A stretch of DNA of 64,000 nt, taken from NCBI GenBank assembly GCA_963921195.1, contig OY992536.1, forward strand, positions 177,514,995 through 177,578,994, given 5' to 3'. The notes beneath the pieces were generated by a model. That model did no database searches and was not told where the DNA came from. It saw nothing but the letters and a program-made list of their open reading frames with translations. How positions within the stretch are numbered: position 1 is the stretch's first letter; each line of letters begins with the position of its first letter. The translations under genes were made by a program, and so were the position numbers. This document shows positions 1 to 9,690 of the stretch, piece after piece. The DNA comes from Pegoplata infirma (lineage: Eukaryota > Arthropoda > Insecta > Diptera > Anthomyiidae).

Positions 1-1434
1 TAACATGAATAAATATCTTTGAAGTAATATTAATTTATCCATATGCAATTCAATATAATAACTAAATCCCTCGATATTTTTTAAAACATTTTTTAAAAAC
101 TCCGAAGGAAATAAATATACTGCCATAAACTAAAAATGCCAATTATAATTAAAATAGGCCGTGATATTGCATGCTGCATGGTACTTTTTAGAGTTCTGAT
201 TTCTTCTAAATATTGTGAGGCAAAAAAACCTGAATTTTTGTGATTTTAAATAAAATCCAACTTGGAAACATCATTTTCTGACGAAAAAAATTTAAAAATA
301 AATGAATACCGGGATGCTGGGTCTTGAAACCGTTAAATTGCAAAAATTATGAAAAGATCTGATAAAGGAATAGTTAATGTAATTGAAACAGGATTCATCT
401 TTGGTTTAATCACAAGACTATGGCGTCATTCATCTATTGATTGTCGCCAAATTAGAGAGATTTTTCCGAAAGCGAGCGTACATCATCAAAGTGCTTTTGA
501 AATCGAACAAGATCTGGGTATAAATTTATCCACTAGACGTGTCAGACAAATATAACATTCTGCAGAAATAATTTTATTGGCAAGATGTAACTCAAATCCA
601 GCTTTGAAAGAACATCAGAAAACGAACAGACCGCAGTAAGCTAAAGAACATCTCCTGTGGGATGATGAGTGGCAAAATGTTGTGTTCAGTGATGAAAAAA
701 GTTTACTTTGGATGCCCTTGATTGTTTTAATAAGCATTGGTGTGAAACGTGGACTTTATCGCCAATAACGCTACATCGCAGTTTTGGTGGTAGTGATCTA
801 ATGGTTTTGCCGGAGTTTCGCTGTAGAAAAAAGACTCCGATATGTTTTGTATCCAGCAAACTGAATTCTCAGAACTACGTTAATCTCCTGGAGAATGTCT
901 TATTACCATATCTTAAGGATACAGAGCTTCCAAATCCATTATTTCAACAGAATAACGCAAGATAAGGGCTGTTTTTGAGTGGTTTTACCAAAAAACTTAG
1001 CAACAATGGGATGGCTAGCACTCAGTTCTGATCTGAATCCTGTTGGAAACGTGTAGGGGATACTTAACAATAAAGTTTATAGTCGCGGACGTCAATTTAT
1101 CTCTTTAAGAGAATTAAAATATGAGTTAGCACTGATGTGGGATGAAATTGATCTGCCAGTGCTTCAAAATTTGGTCCATTTAATTACCCGAAGAATAGAG
1201 GATGTAATTTTCATGTCCGGAGATTACACCGATTTTTAAAAAGTGCAATTGTAAATAAGTTTACATGACAAAAAATATTTTTATTTAATTAAATGCTTTT
1301 GGCAGTATATTTATTTACTTTGGAAATTAAAAAAAATAAATAAACAATTTAAAAAAATATATTTAAGATTAGTTTCTATTCTGAATTGCATATGGGTAAA
1401 TTACTATTACCACAAAGATATTTGTTTATGTTAT
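1..1434 (+). mobile_element. Degenerate Tc1/mariner-like transposon
   Basis: Imperfect terminal inverted repeats of roughly 125 bp bound this element: the left end (AAATATCTTTGAAGTAATA at 11-29) is matched, inverted, by the right end at about 1381-1434, and the subterminal ATATACTGCC near 115-124 returns inverted near 1303. The true left tip may lie just outside the window. It contains a broken transposase on the plus strand. Many stops and the loss of a catalytic residue show that it is dead. A further stretch at 1488-1512 resembles the subterminal motif again, so a second fragment may abut it. Confidence 0.75.
349..1239 (+). pseudogene. Tc1-like (DDE) transposase remnant
   Basis: Reading across frames recovers the order of a Tc1-family transposase: an N-terminal helix-turn-helix part (349-555, to NLSTRRVRQI), the first catalytic aspartate in VFSDEKS (about 687), a central stretch (708-965: KHWCETW, SFGGSDLMV, NYVNLLENVLLPYL), FQQNNAR where the family has QQDNA, the LSSDLNPVGNV-like motif near 1025, and a C-terminal tail ending at GDYTDF. 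At least two frameshifts and several stops interrupt it. The second catalytic D is read as N and the E position is also damaged, so it cannot be active. Confidence 0.8.
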
Positions 1435-1827
1435 GTTTGTTAGTTATCTCTTAAGTGAAAGAAAAAAAATAGCAAAAACTAATTGGCAGTATAAATATTT
1501 CCTTGGGTGTATGCACGATGAAAGAAATTTCGAGCTAAAAAAAAAATGGTACCAAAATTTCCGTTCTATACGTGATTTTCGGGTGAAAAAAATTTGCTAG
1601 AAAAATTTGGATTGTAGTTTTGGAATCAGGAGGTCCTTTTTATATAACCCCAATTATTGTTTTTTTTGACTTTTTAACACCGAATATCCCAAAAACGGTA
1701 CGTGCTAGAAAAAGTTGGATGGCAGATTTGGAAAAAGGAGAGCAAAATCTATAAGAATCATTTGCAATTTCCATTGGTAGGTTTTTGTTGTCGAACAGTG
1801 TAACTATTTAGCAATAACTCGAAAACA
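1435..1827. other. No gene seen
   Basis: AT-rich sequence without a credible ORF. It has phrases such as GAATATCCCAAAAACGGTA followed by a GGCAGATTTGGAA-type motif; similar wording recurs near 8755-8825 and 27780-27850, so it is probably an old dispersed repeat. Confidence 0.4.
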
Positions 1828-2230
1828 GTAGATTGACATAAAATCTGTGTAAAGAATGACTCAGAAATTAACGGGTTTTTCTTTTAGAAACCAGATTTAA
1901 TTTTTTTTAATAATTTTTTCGGGTAAATTTTCTTATAATTTCATTTGTATGAAATAGTTACATTCAGTTTCAGAGACATAATTGAGAAATTCCTCTGAAT
2001 CAGTTTCATTGTGTTTTAGAGGCAAAGCGTTGAGAACCAATTGTAAAAATTAACTGAGATGAATTAGATTAAATGATTAATTTTTATTAATCAAATGAAA
2101 TAACATATTCCCTTAAAAATACTTTTAAAAGACTTTGACATATTTGGGCCGCTTTTTTTATAAAAACTGTGTAACAATAGTTGATCTGTTTTGTTGGAAA
2201 CTTTTTTTTTTTTTTTGTTTTAAAGGTACT
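1828..2230 (+). repeat. Dispersed repeat shared with the hAT at 19879-20827
   Basis: This stretch matches 20345-20645 closely: GAAACCAGA, GAAATAGTTACATTCAGTTT, AGAGGCAAAGCGTT and a final TTTGTTTTAAAGGTACTA appear in the same order in both. The second copy lies inside a hAT element with clear ends, so this copy is probably the interior of a related hAT whose ends have been lost or diverged. The ends here were not resolved. Confidence 0.7.
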
Positions 2231-2559
2231 ACATATTTCAATCGATGTTATATTCTTGTTTCTTCGTTATAATGATTGACTTTCATCGAAAGCCTTACTT
2301 TTCCCTATTAAAAATTGCAAATAAATAAAGTTAGACACTCAATGTTACTAACATCATGTTAGGCACTCGTTTTTCATTTTTAATACGGCCGTAAGAGTAC
2401 CAAATTATATAAAGTGACATATTGATTTTGGGGTCTACCGATGTCTCTTATCGTCTATGTTAAAATCTTTGAAAACGAGCGATTAATAGAATTACTTACA
2501 TTAAGTGCGATGATTTTCAATCTGCCCAAAATGATGTAAACATTTTAAAATTAACAATT
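2231..2559. other. No gene seen
   Basis: AT-rich intergenic (possibly intronic) sequence. I see no ORF, repeat end or RNA signal that I can support. Confidence 0.4.
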
Positions 2560-2563
2560 TTAA

Positions 2564-2692
2564 CCCCCAGTTTCTGTAACACGAACGGCATTCGTTCGTG
2601 ACGAATTTGCGTGTATTTTGTTATTGTAACAAAAACAAAATACATGCAAATTCGTCGCAGACGAATGACGTTCGTGTTACAGAAACTGGGGG
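2564..2692. mobile_element. Palindromic piggyBac-type MITE
   Basis: A 129-bp near-perfect foldback. It starts CCCCCAGTTTCTGTAACACG and ends with the inverse, with arms of about 60 bp and a tiny loop near 2628. It is bracketed by TTAA on both sides (2560-2563 and 2693-2696), the target duplication of the piggyBac superfamily. It has no coding capacity, so it would need a transposase in trans. It sits about 50 bp beyond the 3' end of the ORF at 2775-3167. Confidence 0.85.
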
Positions 2693-2774
2693 TTAATATA
2701 CCAATGAATGAATGCAATCCAAACAGAAACCGGAAGCGATTATTTTTTTTTTAACATAACGATAACATGATTTA

Positions 2775-3167
2775 TTATTCATCAAACTTTTTTACTTGTT
2801 GTGTTAAATATTTTCTGTATTCTTTGTATTCTTTTATACTTTCAATTTTTTTACTAAGTTGATCAAGTATGAGGAGAGCACATTGTTTTTTGTTACCACT
2901 TTTGATTAAATCGATTTTTCCAAGCTCAATTTCAATCGGTAAGCCTAAATCACATAGTTCCTCGAAATTATCTTCTGTTAAACCACCGTTTTGGAGCAAA
3001 TATCTATTACACGTTTCAAATACTTCTAAATATTGTTCAATTATTGATTTATCACCGATAGAACGCTTTTGTAAAAAACCCTTTAATATTTGCAAAGCTT
3101 CGGAATCATTAAGAGTATCGCGCGCGCTTAGTGAATTAATACGGTTAATTTCCAATTTAGAATTCAT
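2775..3167 (-). CDS. Unrecognised 130-residue protein, single exon
   Basis: I do not recognise the family. The predicted protein is acidic to neutral, looks all-helical and has no signal peptide or membrane segment. It opens MNSKLEINRINSLSARD, has a leucine-rich middle (EQYLEVFETCNRYLL, FEELCDLGLPIEIELGK) and a lysine-rich C-terminal helix (QLSKKIESIKEYKEYRKYL). Lack of low complexity and a sensible amphipathic pattern favour a real protein over chance. The start lies in ACGAATATG, acceptable for an insect. A polyadenylation hexamer (AATAAA on the minus strand, 2771-2776) overlaps the stop, and a 10-base A-tract follows 18 nt later (2743-2752), which fits either a small gene or a processed retrocopy. 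It shares the strand of the C2orf69-like gene and would lie in its intron if that gene continues leftward. Confidence 0.5.
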   Translation of the reverse strand: MNSKLEINRINSLSARDTLNDSEALQILKGFLQKRSIGDKSIIEQYLEVFETCNRYLLQNGGLTEDNFEELCDLGLPIEIELGKIDLIKSGNKKQCALLILDQLSKKIESIKEYKEYRKYLTQQVKKFDE

Positions 3168-3635
3168 ATTCGTTTTGTTTTTTTATATATTTTAAATTTA
3201 TAAATTAATACTACTAAAATTTTATAAATTAACGATCGACCAAGATTTCTTCACAATTGAATACATACTGAAGTCAATGTTACTTGTGCCTTGGGATGAT
3301 GCAATCACTTTTAACCCATTTTGAACCATCTTTTCTAATTAAAATACCGTTAAAACAATACAGAATAAAAATACATATTTCAAATATAAGGTTTGTTCCA
3401 CAACGTTACCGCGGGTGCCCGCGGGTACCCAAACCAGACCGTACGCAAAAATGGGGAATTGCGGCAATTTTAATTGCGAGCAATTCTTAGTTTATAAGTC
3501 TCAAATCAGACAGGGCAATTTTAATTGCCGCAATTCTTAGTTTATAGGAGAGAGAGGTAAAAGGAATGGAATGGGGGAAAAACTTGCTCGTAATGTCAGT
3601 TCGTTTTGTTTTTTCATTTGCAATTTTCAATCTGT
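3168..3635. repeat. Upstream flank with a short tandem duplication
   Basis: Non-coding. At about 3461-3496 and 3513-3545 the phrase CAATTTTAATTGC followed by CAATTCTTAGTTTATA occurs twice in tandem. Similar AATTGCCG wording resumes at 6170-6250 beyond the hAT insertion, so this is the original host sequence that the hAT element split. Confidence 0.5.
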
Positions 3636-3984
3636 ATATTATTTAGACTTGCCAACCGTCCAGTTTTCGTCGGGACAGACCAGTTTTAGAGTGGAGTGTC
3701 CCGTGTCCCGACGATACCCTGAACGGGACGCCATTTGTCCCGTTTTGAGAAAAAAAAATAATTTTTTCATTGTCACAAAAAATAAATCGTAAACTTAGTA
3801 CTTATTTTTATTAGCAACACTGGCATTTTTTTAAATATATTTTTTATTTCATTTGTCAACTTTCAAATGAATTAAAATTTTAACAGAGCGTGATTTTTTG
3901 TAGAGGTATTTTTTTATTATTTTAGTAAATATTCTTTCCAATAAATGTTAACAAATGTTAAACTATTAAATTTTTCACAGGAAA

Positions 3985-4104
3985 ATGAACAGAAAAAGAG
4001 CTGCAGATACAAATGAATCGGCAGCAACACAGGAAAAGGATGAAAATAGAACGAAAAGGTATTACAAATTTCAACCAGATCACGGTGTGGTTGAACAAGT
4101 ATAA
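3985..4104 (+). pseudogene. Possible first exon of the hAT transposase
   Basis: A 39-codon ORF starting MNRKRAADTNESAATQEK and ending HGVVEQV lies 340 bp inside the outer hAT, directly after a splice-acceptor-like TTTTTCACAG. Its basic, charged start would suit the N-terminus of a transposase, but there is no BED finger or catalytic motif and stops follow. The assignment rests on position only. Confidence 0.25.
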
Positions 4105-4325
4105 TTAAAAGTTCGCTGCATATGAAATTTTATTGCAGATTATGTTAGTTGGCACCCGTACAAACATTTTAAGCCCAATTTGAAAAAAATCGTTAGTGGG
4201 GTTTTTGAGATAATAAGATTTTCATCTTATTGGATGCTACAGAAAAACGGTCCAACTTGTGTTAAAGTGTAACATATGATAAATAAAGGTTGATGTCCAG
4301 AATCTAAGTCCTTTTGAGACGTTAT

Positions 4326-6041
4326 TTGAGTTTTTTATTCCCGCACTTTTTCATTTCCCGGGAAAGCGGGAAATTTTTTTAATCTTCCCGGGATCCCGGG
4401 ATCCCGCAGCGAAATTTCCACTCCATATAAAATGCATTTTTATTAAGAAAAATTTTTATTAAAAATCTAAAAAAAATCTCTTAAAAAGTAAGTTTGAGAA
4501 ATAAGTACACAAACATGTCCATTTAAATTACGTATTAACTTAAGAACTTTGATTTTTTAAATTTCTTACAGTATTTTTTTATCACGTTAAAGGATTTTTC
4601 TTAAAACAATAGCACAAAAAAACTAGATTTATGAGATAGAAAACAAAAACTTGACAACAAATAAAATTAAAGTCATTGGCCGTAGTCCAAACACGAACCG
4701 ATTGGATCCATATTTGGGTAGATTTTTATATTATTATGAAATAAATCCAAAAAGGGTCTGGTTATGATCAGACTCAACAAGATCACCAAAGAACCTACAC
4801 GTAAACACCTACAAAGAAAATTGTAATGGAATTTGAGAGATTTATGTGAATATGGAAATGGCGGTTTGTATAGATTTTGTAGTAAAAATGGTCCGATTCC
4901 TTCATAATTTGGAATTATGAATACAAAGTACATTAACCAGCAAACTCTTCCGAAAAATCTGTTAAACAACTTTCAGTTTAAATTAGTAAAGTTTTAGCAT
5001 ATTTTTCTGCTGAAATGGATATATTAACTGAATTCCCTGCCATTTAGTTCTAAAAAATAACAGAAATTAGATGATTATTTTGCAACTTTTTAGAGTCCGA
5101 CCGAATATTCGGTTTCGGTCTCGGCTTCGGCCGAATAATGGGGTTTCGGCCTCTATTCGGTATTCGGCAAAATTTTGGCCGAATATAAGCCGAAACCGAA
5201 ACTTTTTGGTATTTTAAAAAATATGTAAAAAAGTGTCTAAATTTTATAATTTCGTGTTCCAATTTACTTGTTTCAGTTCACTTGAACAAAAAGAAGCAAA
5301 ATTGTCCAATAAATGTAATACTGTGACAGTTCAAATATTTTTTTTCTCTCAATTGAGATTAATCTACTATGAAATTTATAATTTTTTTTTGCAAGTTTTT
5401 TAAAAAAATATTTTTTTTTATAAATACAACAATTCCTATGGTTTCAAAACATTAAATCCTGTATATTTTATCTTTAAAAATTGTTTTAATGATTTTATTC
5501 CTGCCAGACGGTAATTTTTTTAAGTTTCGGTTCGGTTTCGGCCGAATATCTCTTTTTGGCCGAATATTCGGTTCGGTTTCGGTTCGGCCTCGAAAAACTG
5601 GTTTCGGTCGGACTCTACAACTTTTACAAAAATTTATAGTTATCTTGTTTCAAGAAAATGTTGTAAGATTTTTTTTCAAAGATTTAAAAAAAATAACATT
5701 TTTGTTGAAAAATAGCTTAACTAAAAATTAACAGTTTGAAAAAAACTTAGAAAATTTTCTTGAAAAAATTAAATTGAAAAAAAAAAAATTTATGCTTGAA
5801 ATCTTTTTAAGTCGTTTTTACATCAATAAAATACAATTTAGATGCTTAGATTGTTTATCTGAAATCAGCAGATTTGTATGCTAAAATCAGAAGATTTTTC
5901 TGCTTTCATCAGCAGATTTTTCAGCTCAATTCAGCATATTTTACCGCTTTTTCCAGTGTTTTTAATTTCTCGGGATCCCGCAAAAAAAATCCCGGGAAAG
6001 CGGGAAATCCAAATACCGGAATTTCCTGGGAAAAAACCCAA
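4326..6041. mobile_element. hAT element inserted in the 3644 hAT
   Basis: Bounded by TTGAGTTTTTTATTCCCG on the left and, inverted, TTGGGTTTTTTCCCAGG on the right, with an exact 8-bp target duplication GACGTTAT (4318-4325, 6042-6049). Subterminal CCCGGGAAAGCGGGAAA and GGGATCCCG repeats occur at both ends and are shared with the element at 19879-20827, so the two belong to one family. I see no transposase. It in turn carries a third hAT. Confidence 0.88.
5091..5617. mobile_element. hAT MITE, copy 1, innermost of the nest
   Basis: A 527-bp non-autonomous element. The ends are TAGAGTCCGACCGAA and its inverse, followed by CGAATATTCGGTTTCGG-type subterminal repeats. The 8-bp target duplication CAACTTTT is exact (5083-5090, 5618-5625). 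A second copy lies at 21560-22064. The apparent ORFs inside (5050-5262 minus, 5489-5731 plus) are translations of the repeats. Confidence 0.92.
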
Positions 6042-6149
6042 GACGTTATAGAATTTTTGAGACGTCGATTTTTTTTTTTTTAATTTTTTTATGTTTTTTA
6101 GTGGTGTCCCGTTTTGGAAATTTCAAAAGGTGGCAAGTCTAATATTATT

Positions 6150-6504
6150 TTCACATTTCTTTTTGGAATTGCCGAACAGAATTGCGAGTGTGTAAACATA
6201 AACGGCAAGTTCAAAAGAGAAATATAAAAATTACCGCAATTGCCTAATGTTAATTCGGACTATTTGAAAGTTCACCAATATGGAATTTAAAATATATCGA
6301 ATAAAAAAATGTTATTTTCGCCGTTATCTTCAATACAATCACACCAATATAATTTATTTCTTTTATATAATACTACTATATAATTATAATTCATATAAAG
6401 TCATTAAAAAATTGAAATATAATTTTCAACCTGTTCATAACGGATTAATTAGCTAAAAGTTTGTTTTTTATGCATTTACAAAAAACTTGTTGAGTTTACT
6501 TACA
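6150..6504. other. No gene seen
   Basis: AT-rich host flank of the hAT nest. The AATTGCCG-type phrases at 6170-6250 continue the repeat seen at 3460-3545. No feature is supported. Confidence 0.4.
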
Positions 6505-7135
6505 CCCTACACCACTCACTCTATGGTACAGGGTATAATGAGTTTGTGCTGATGTTTGTAACTACCCGAAATATTGGTCATAGACCCACCTTTAAGTATA
6601 CCGACCGAATCACTTTTTGAGTTGATTTAGCGCACGATATAGGTCACCATTTTTAACCGATTTGTCTGAAATTTAAAACTTTTGCTTCTTTTGACCCAAG
6701 GAAGAACGCTACTGAAATTCGAACCATGTTTTGGTCCATGTTTTGACGTAGTCCCATACAAACGTCTCCTTTAAATATGTGTCAAATGACCCTAACAACC
6801 GTATTTTAGTAGGTATCGTAGTAGGTAAACGTGTTTTGTATTCACAAATCACTATTTCAAATTTTAAAGCACAAGTTTCTTGTACCCCCATACAAACCAA
6901 CCTCCCGATATTTACATAAATCTCAAAAATTTCATGAAAAAAGAAAATACGATATTTACTTAAAGCATTTTATTGGCAACAAGCTCAAAATTTGGTTTGT
7001 GAATGTTTTCTACACTAATTAAAGATTTGACAAAAAATATACCCAATCGGTCCATGTTTGGACTTGAGACCCATTTTCCGGCAAACACTGGTGTAGGGAA
7101 ATATATGGTCGGTCTTGACCGAGTATAATTTTCTT
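6505..7135 (+). repeat. Mini-me-like dispersed repeat, family A, fullest copy
   Basis: It begins near ACCCTACACCACTCAC and ends in a hairpin (GGTCGGTCTTGACCGA) followed by GTATAATTTTCTTACTTGTTTT. Internal landmarks are AGTATACCGACCGAATCACT and GACCCATTTTCCGGCAAACAC. Partial copies at 9860-10280 and 12788-14615 share these, and the latter is in the opposite orientation at its left end. The 3' hairpin plus CTTGT ending resembles the non-autonomous Helitron-type mini-me/DINE-1 repeats of flies; that classification is inferred. Confidence 0.65.
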
Positions 7136-7317
7136 ACTTGTTTTGTTTTGATAAACTGATTTTAAAGAGAAATTTAGTCTCAATTATTCAATGGATGGTT
7201 ATCTCTTATTAATTGAGAATTTTAAATTATTTGAAGAGTTGCCAACAGTAAATTACATATCTGAAATATGGGCTGGAAAATTGTGTATTATTTTTTAGGT
7301 ATTTAAAAATAACAAAT

Positions 7318-7860
7318 TTCGAAATAGGGATACCGGAAGTTCCGTGGTTTTCAGGATTAGACGAATTCCGAATTTTCAATCCCGGGATTTTCGGGATCCC
7401 GGTTTCAGATACCGATTATTTTATTTTTAATATTTTTTATTATTATATATATTTATAACCTCCAACCAGAGTATGGGGGTATACTCACTTTGTCGGGGAC
7501 TCAATACCCCCACCCCCACTCACAATCACGTGATTAATACGAAAATCCCTCACATTCACGTGACTAACGTCCATCTCAAGTTAATAAGGAAAATATTCTA
7601 AAATATTACGGATATTCTTCGAATAAGGACTCTCTACCTGCAGTTATTTCACGGATGATTACTCTCGATGGTTTTCCTTTTTCGAAGTTCACAACTTTAA
7701 CAGGTTTTCGCAAATCTTCACAAATACGTCGATTTACCCGAGCGTTAAAAGTTCCGCAAATCCCGGTATTAAAAACATACCAAAATCCCGGGATGTGGAA
7801 ATCGGGATTCCGAAAATTTTTCTTCAATCTTGAATCCCGAGATTCAGAAAAACTAATTGG
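7318..7860. repeat. CCCGGGAT-rich remnant with TCACGTG and mini-me pieces
   Basis: GGGATCCCG/CCCGGGATT motifs lie at 7378-7410 and again, inverted, at 7758-7845, as in the termini of the 4326 and 19879 hAT elements, but I cannot find matching ends or a target duplication. Between them is a mini-me terminus (CCTCCAACCAGAGTATGGGG, 7457-7476) and a stretch of CACTCACAATCACGTG (7513-7570). I read this as a decayed hAT with two later insertions. Confidence 0.4.
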
Positions 7861-8249
7861 AAAAAGAATGACCCACTTATAATCTAGAAGAATTATGTAT
7901 GTGCGACATAACTTTTAGACGAAAAAAAAACATTTTTATAATTTATATATCAAATAAAAGGAAATTTGTTTACCTTCTTTTGTTACCGGTTTCAACTTTC
8001 AATAAAATACTTTTTAGTACAGATGCCATTAACCAAAAAACAAACGAAGACATTTTTAAATTGCAAAAATTGCTAAAACTTTAAAAATTCCTGAATTAAT
8101 AGGGCTGAGTGTGTTTAATCCAAACAGCTCTACAGCAAGCATAAATCCAAAACTATAAATGCATAACCCAACTTTGAAGAAAAACTTCATTTAATTTGAT
8201 ATATCTATATCATATTATAAAACGCATTTTTCGCGAAAATTTTTATTGT

Positions 8250-8593
8250 CTGTGTTTTGATCAGACGTGAGTCGATTTTTTTGCATGAGTTTGCTTGATT
8301 AATTTTCTTTTCATATTTCCTAAGGAAATTTTCCTTTCGTACCAAAAAAACTTCAAAATTTGGCTAAACTTAAGATTTCGTCCGAAAAAAGCAAAACAAA
8401 AATTGTAAAATTTTGATATTTTAGTTTTTGAATTTTTTTTGTATAAAAAAAGAGTTTCGTGAGTGTGAGTTGTATTAAATTTACTCACGTGATTGTGAGT
8501 GAGTGGAAAAAATATGCTCATGAGTGAGTGTGCGTGATTCAAAAATTCCTGTCGTGAGCGTGAGTCAAAAATCACTCACGCGCCCATCTCTAG
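8250..8593. repeat. TCACG-rich repeat ending CCCATCTCTAG
   Basis: Repeated GTGAGTG/TCACTCACG words end at GCGCCCATCTCTAG (8580-8593). The same composition and the same end occur at 49660-49848, and shorter TCACG stretches at 7513-7580 and 46540-46640. Read inverted, CTAGAGATGGGC looks like a hAT terminus, so this is probably a hAT-derived non-autonomous family, but I did not locate the left end. Confidence 0.45.
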
Positions 8594-9216
8594 TTTATAC
8601 ATTGTACGAAAGAACTCGTGCATATATTTGTGTAAAATTCGTGTGAAAATTTTAAATTAAGAGGTCTAATTTATACAAAAACAAGTCCTATTTTTTATGA
8701 GAACCTTAATAATATGTTACAGGGGAGACCCAAAAAGAGCTAAATTATGGTTTTTTTATATTCGGGGCGAATATCTTAAAAATGTTGCGAGATAGAAAAG
8801 TTTGAAAGGCAGATTTGGAATCTGTAGGTAAAAATCTCTCTAATTCATGTATTCTGATTCATGGGGGCATGTCACAGACTCAATACCGTTCAGATTTAGA
8901 ATTTAATGGTTTACTCGTAAACGTAAAAACAATAATTTTGTATTGAAATCACTTTCAAAAATCATAGTAGAATTAAATGGCATGAAAGTGGTTTAATTCC
9001 GAAAACTTTGAAACCACTTCCGAACGGAATAGACTTTGTGACAGGCCCAATGGGATGGATTAATGTTGTTCAACTTGAATAATTTAAATAACACAACAGT
9101 GATATTTAAAATTTCTAAGCGCTGGACAATATTTTGAATAAATAATGAACTTAAAAAGATACTATGAAATGTAACGATTTTTACACCGTTGTTTTTTATG
9201 TGATTAGCAGACTCAC
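8594..9216 (-). other. Intron sequence downstream of the last visible exon
   Basis: No exon of the hydrolase-like gene is found between here and position 1. Apart from the phrase near 8755-8825 shared with 1690-1760, I see nothing specific. Confidence 0.4.
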
Positions 9217-9690
9217 TTGATTGAGAACGACACAACCCTTGCTAAAACCGATAAGAATCAACTTTGATTTGTCTAGATTCAGATTTTCACGCCACCACAA
9301 AGGATTTTGTTGTTGTTGCTGCTGTTGTTGTGTAGATTGAGATTGTGATTGAGTAGACGTTTGCTGTTGTGTTTGTTGTAAGGAACAATCGTTACTATTG
9401 GTAATATTATTAAAATGTTGCATATTTTCATTATTTTGTTGAGACTGTGTTACACTTTGTTGTGGATTTTGTGGTTGCTGCTGCTGTGAAGTAGTATTTG
9501 TTGCAGTAGTAGAGGAAGAAGAACCGGGATTATTTGTTGCTAATGTTGCTGTTGGTGTTGTTGTTGCCAGTGGCGAATCATTGTCAGTGCTTGCCACAGA
9601 TGCACCATTATTAGAACCAGAATTATTTGTATCAGTTGAATTGGAAAATATAACAGCACCATCTGCGTCAACAGTGACATTTTCTTGAAC
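9217..9690 (-). CDS. Exon 6: low-complexity region plus GFSKG motif
   Basis: 158 codons, from acceptor TTTTAG (VQENVTVDADG) to donor GTGAGT directly after CVVLNQ. About 115 residues are Thr/Ser/Asn and Gln tracts (for example QQQQPQNPQQ), then LDKSKLILIGFSKGCVVLNQ. The exon ends 7 residues after the putative nucleophile serine, so the rest of the hydrolase fold must come from exons to the left. Confidence 0.85.

Larger units (their letters stand above)
3644..6141. mobile_element. hAT element, outermost of a three-level nest
   Basis: Both ends read TAGACTTGCCA (3644-3654, and inverted at 6131-6141), and the element is flanked by an exact 8-bp direct duplication ATATTATT (3636-3643, 6142-6149). 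These are the two signatures of the hAT superfamily. The ends carry GTCCCG-rich subterminal repeats. The span is 2498 bp, of which 1716 bp plus a target copy is a second hAT inserted later. Only a short 5' coding trace remains. Confidence 0.9.

Noticed and set aside
8261..8575. 104-residue minus ORF
   Set aside because: It overlaps the TCACG-rich repeat and has a low-complexity Phe/Lys composition without any motif.
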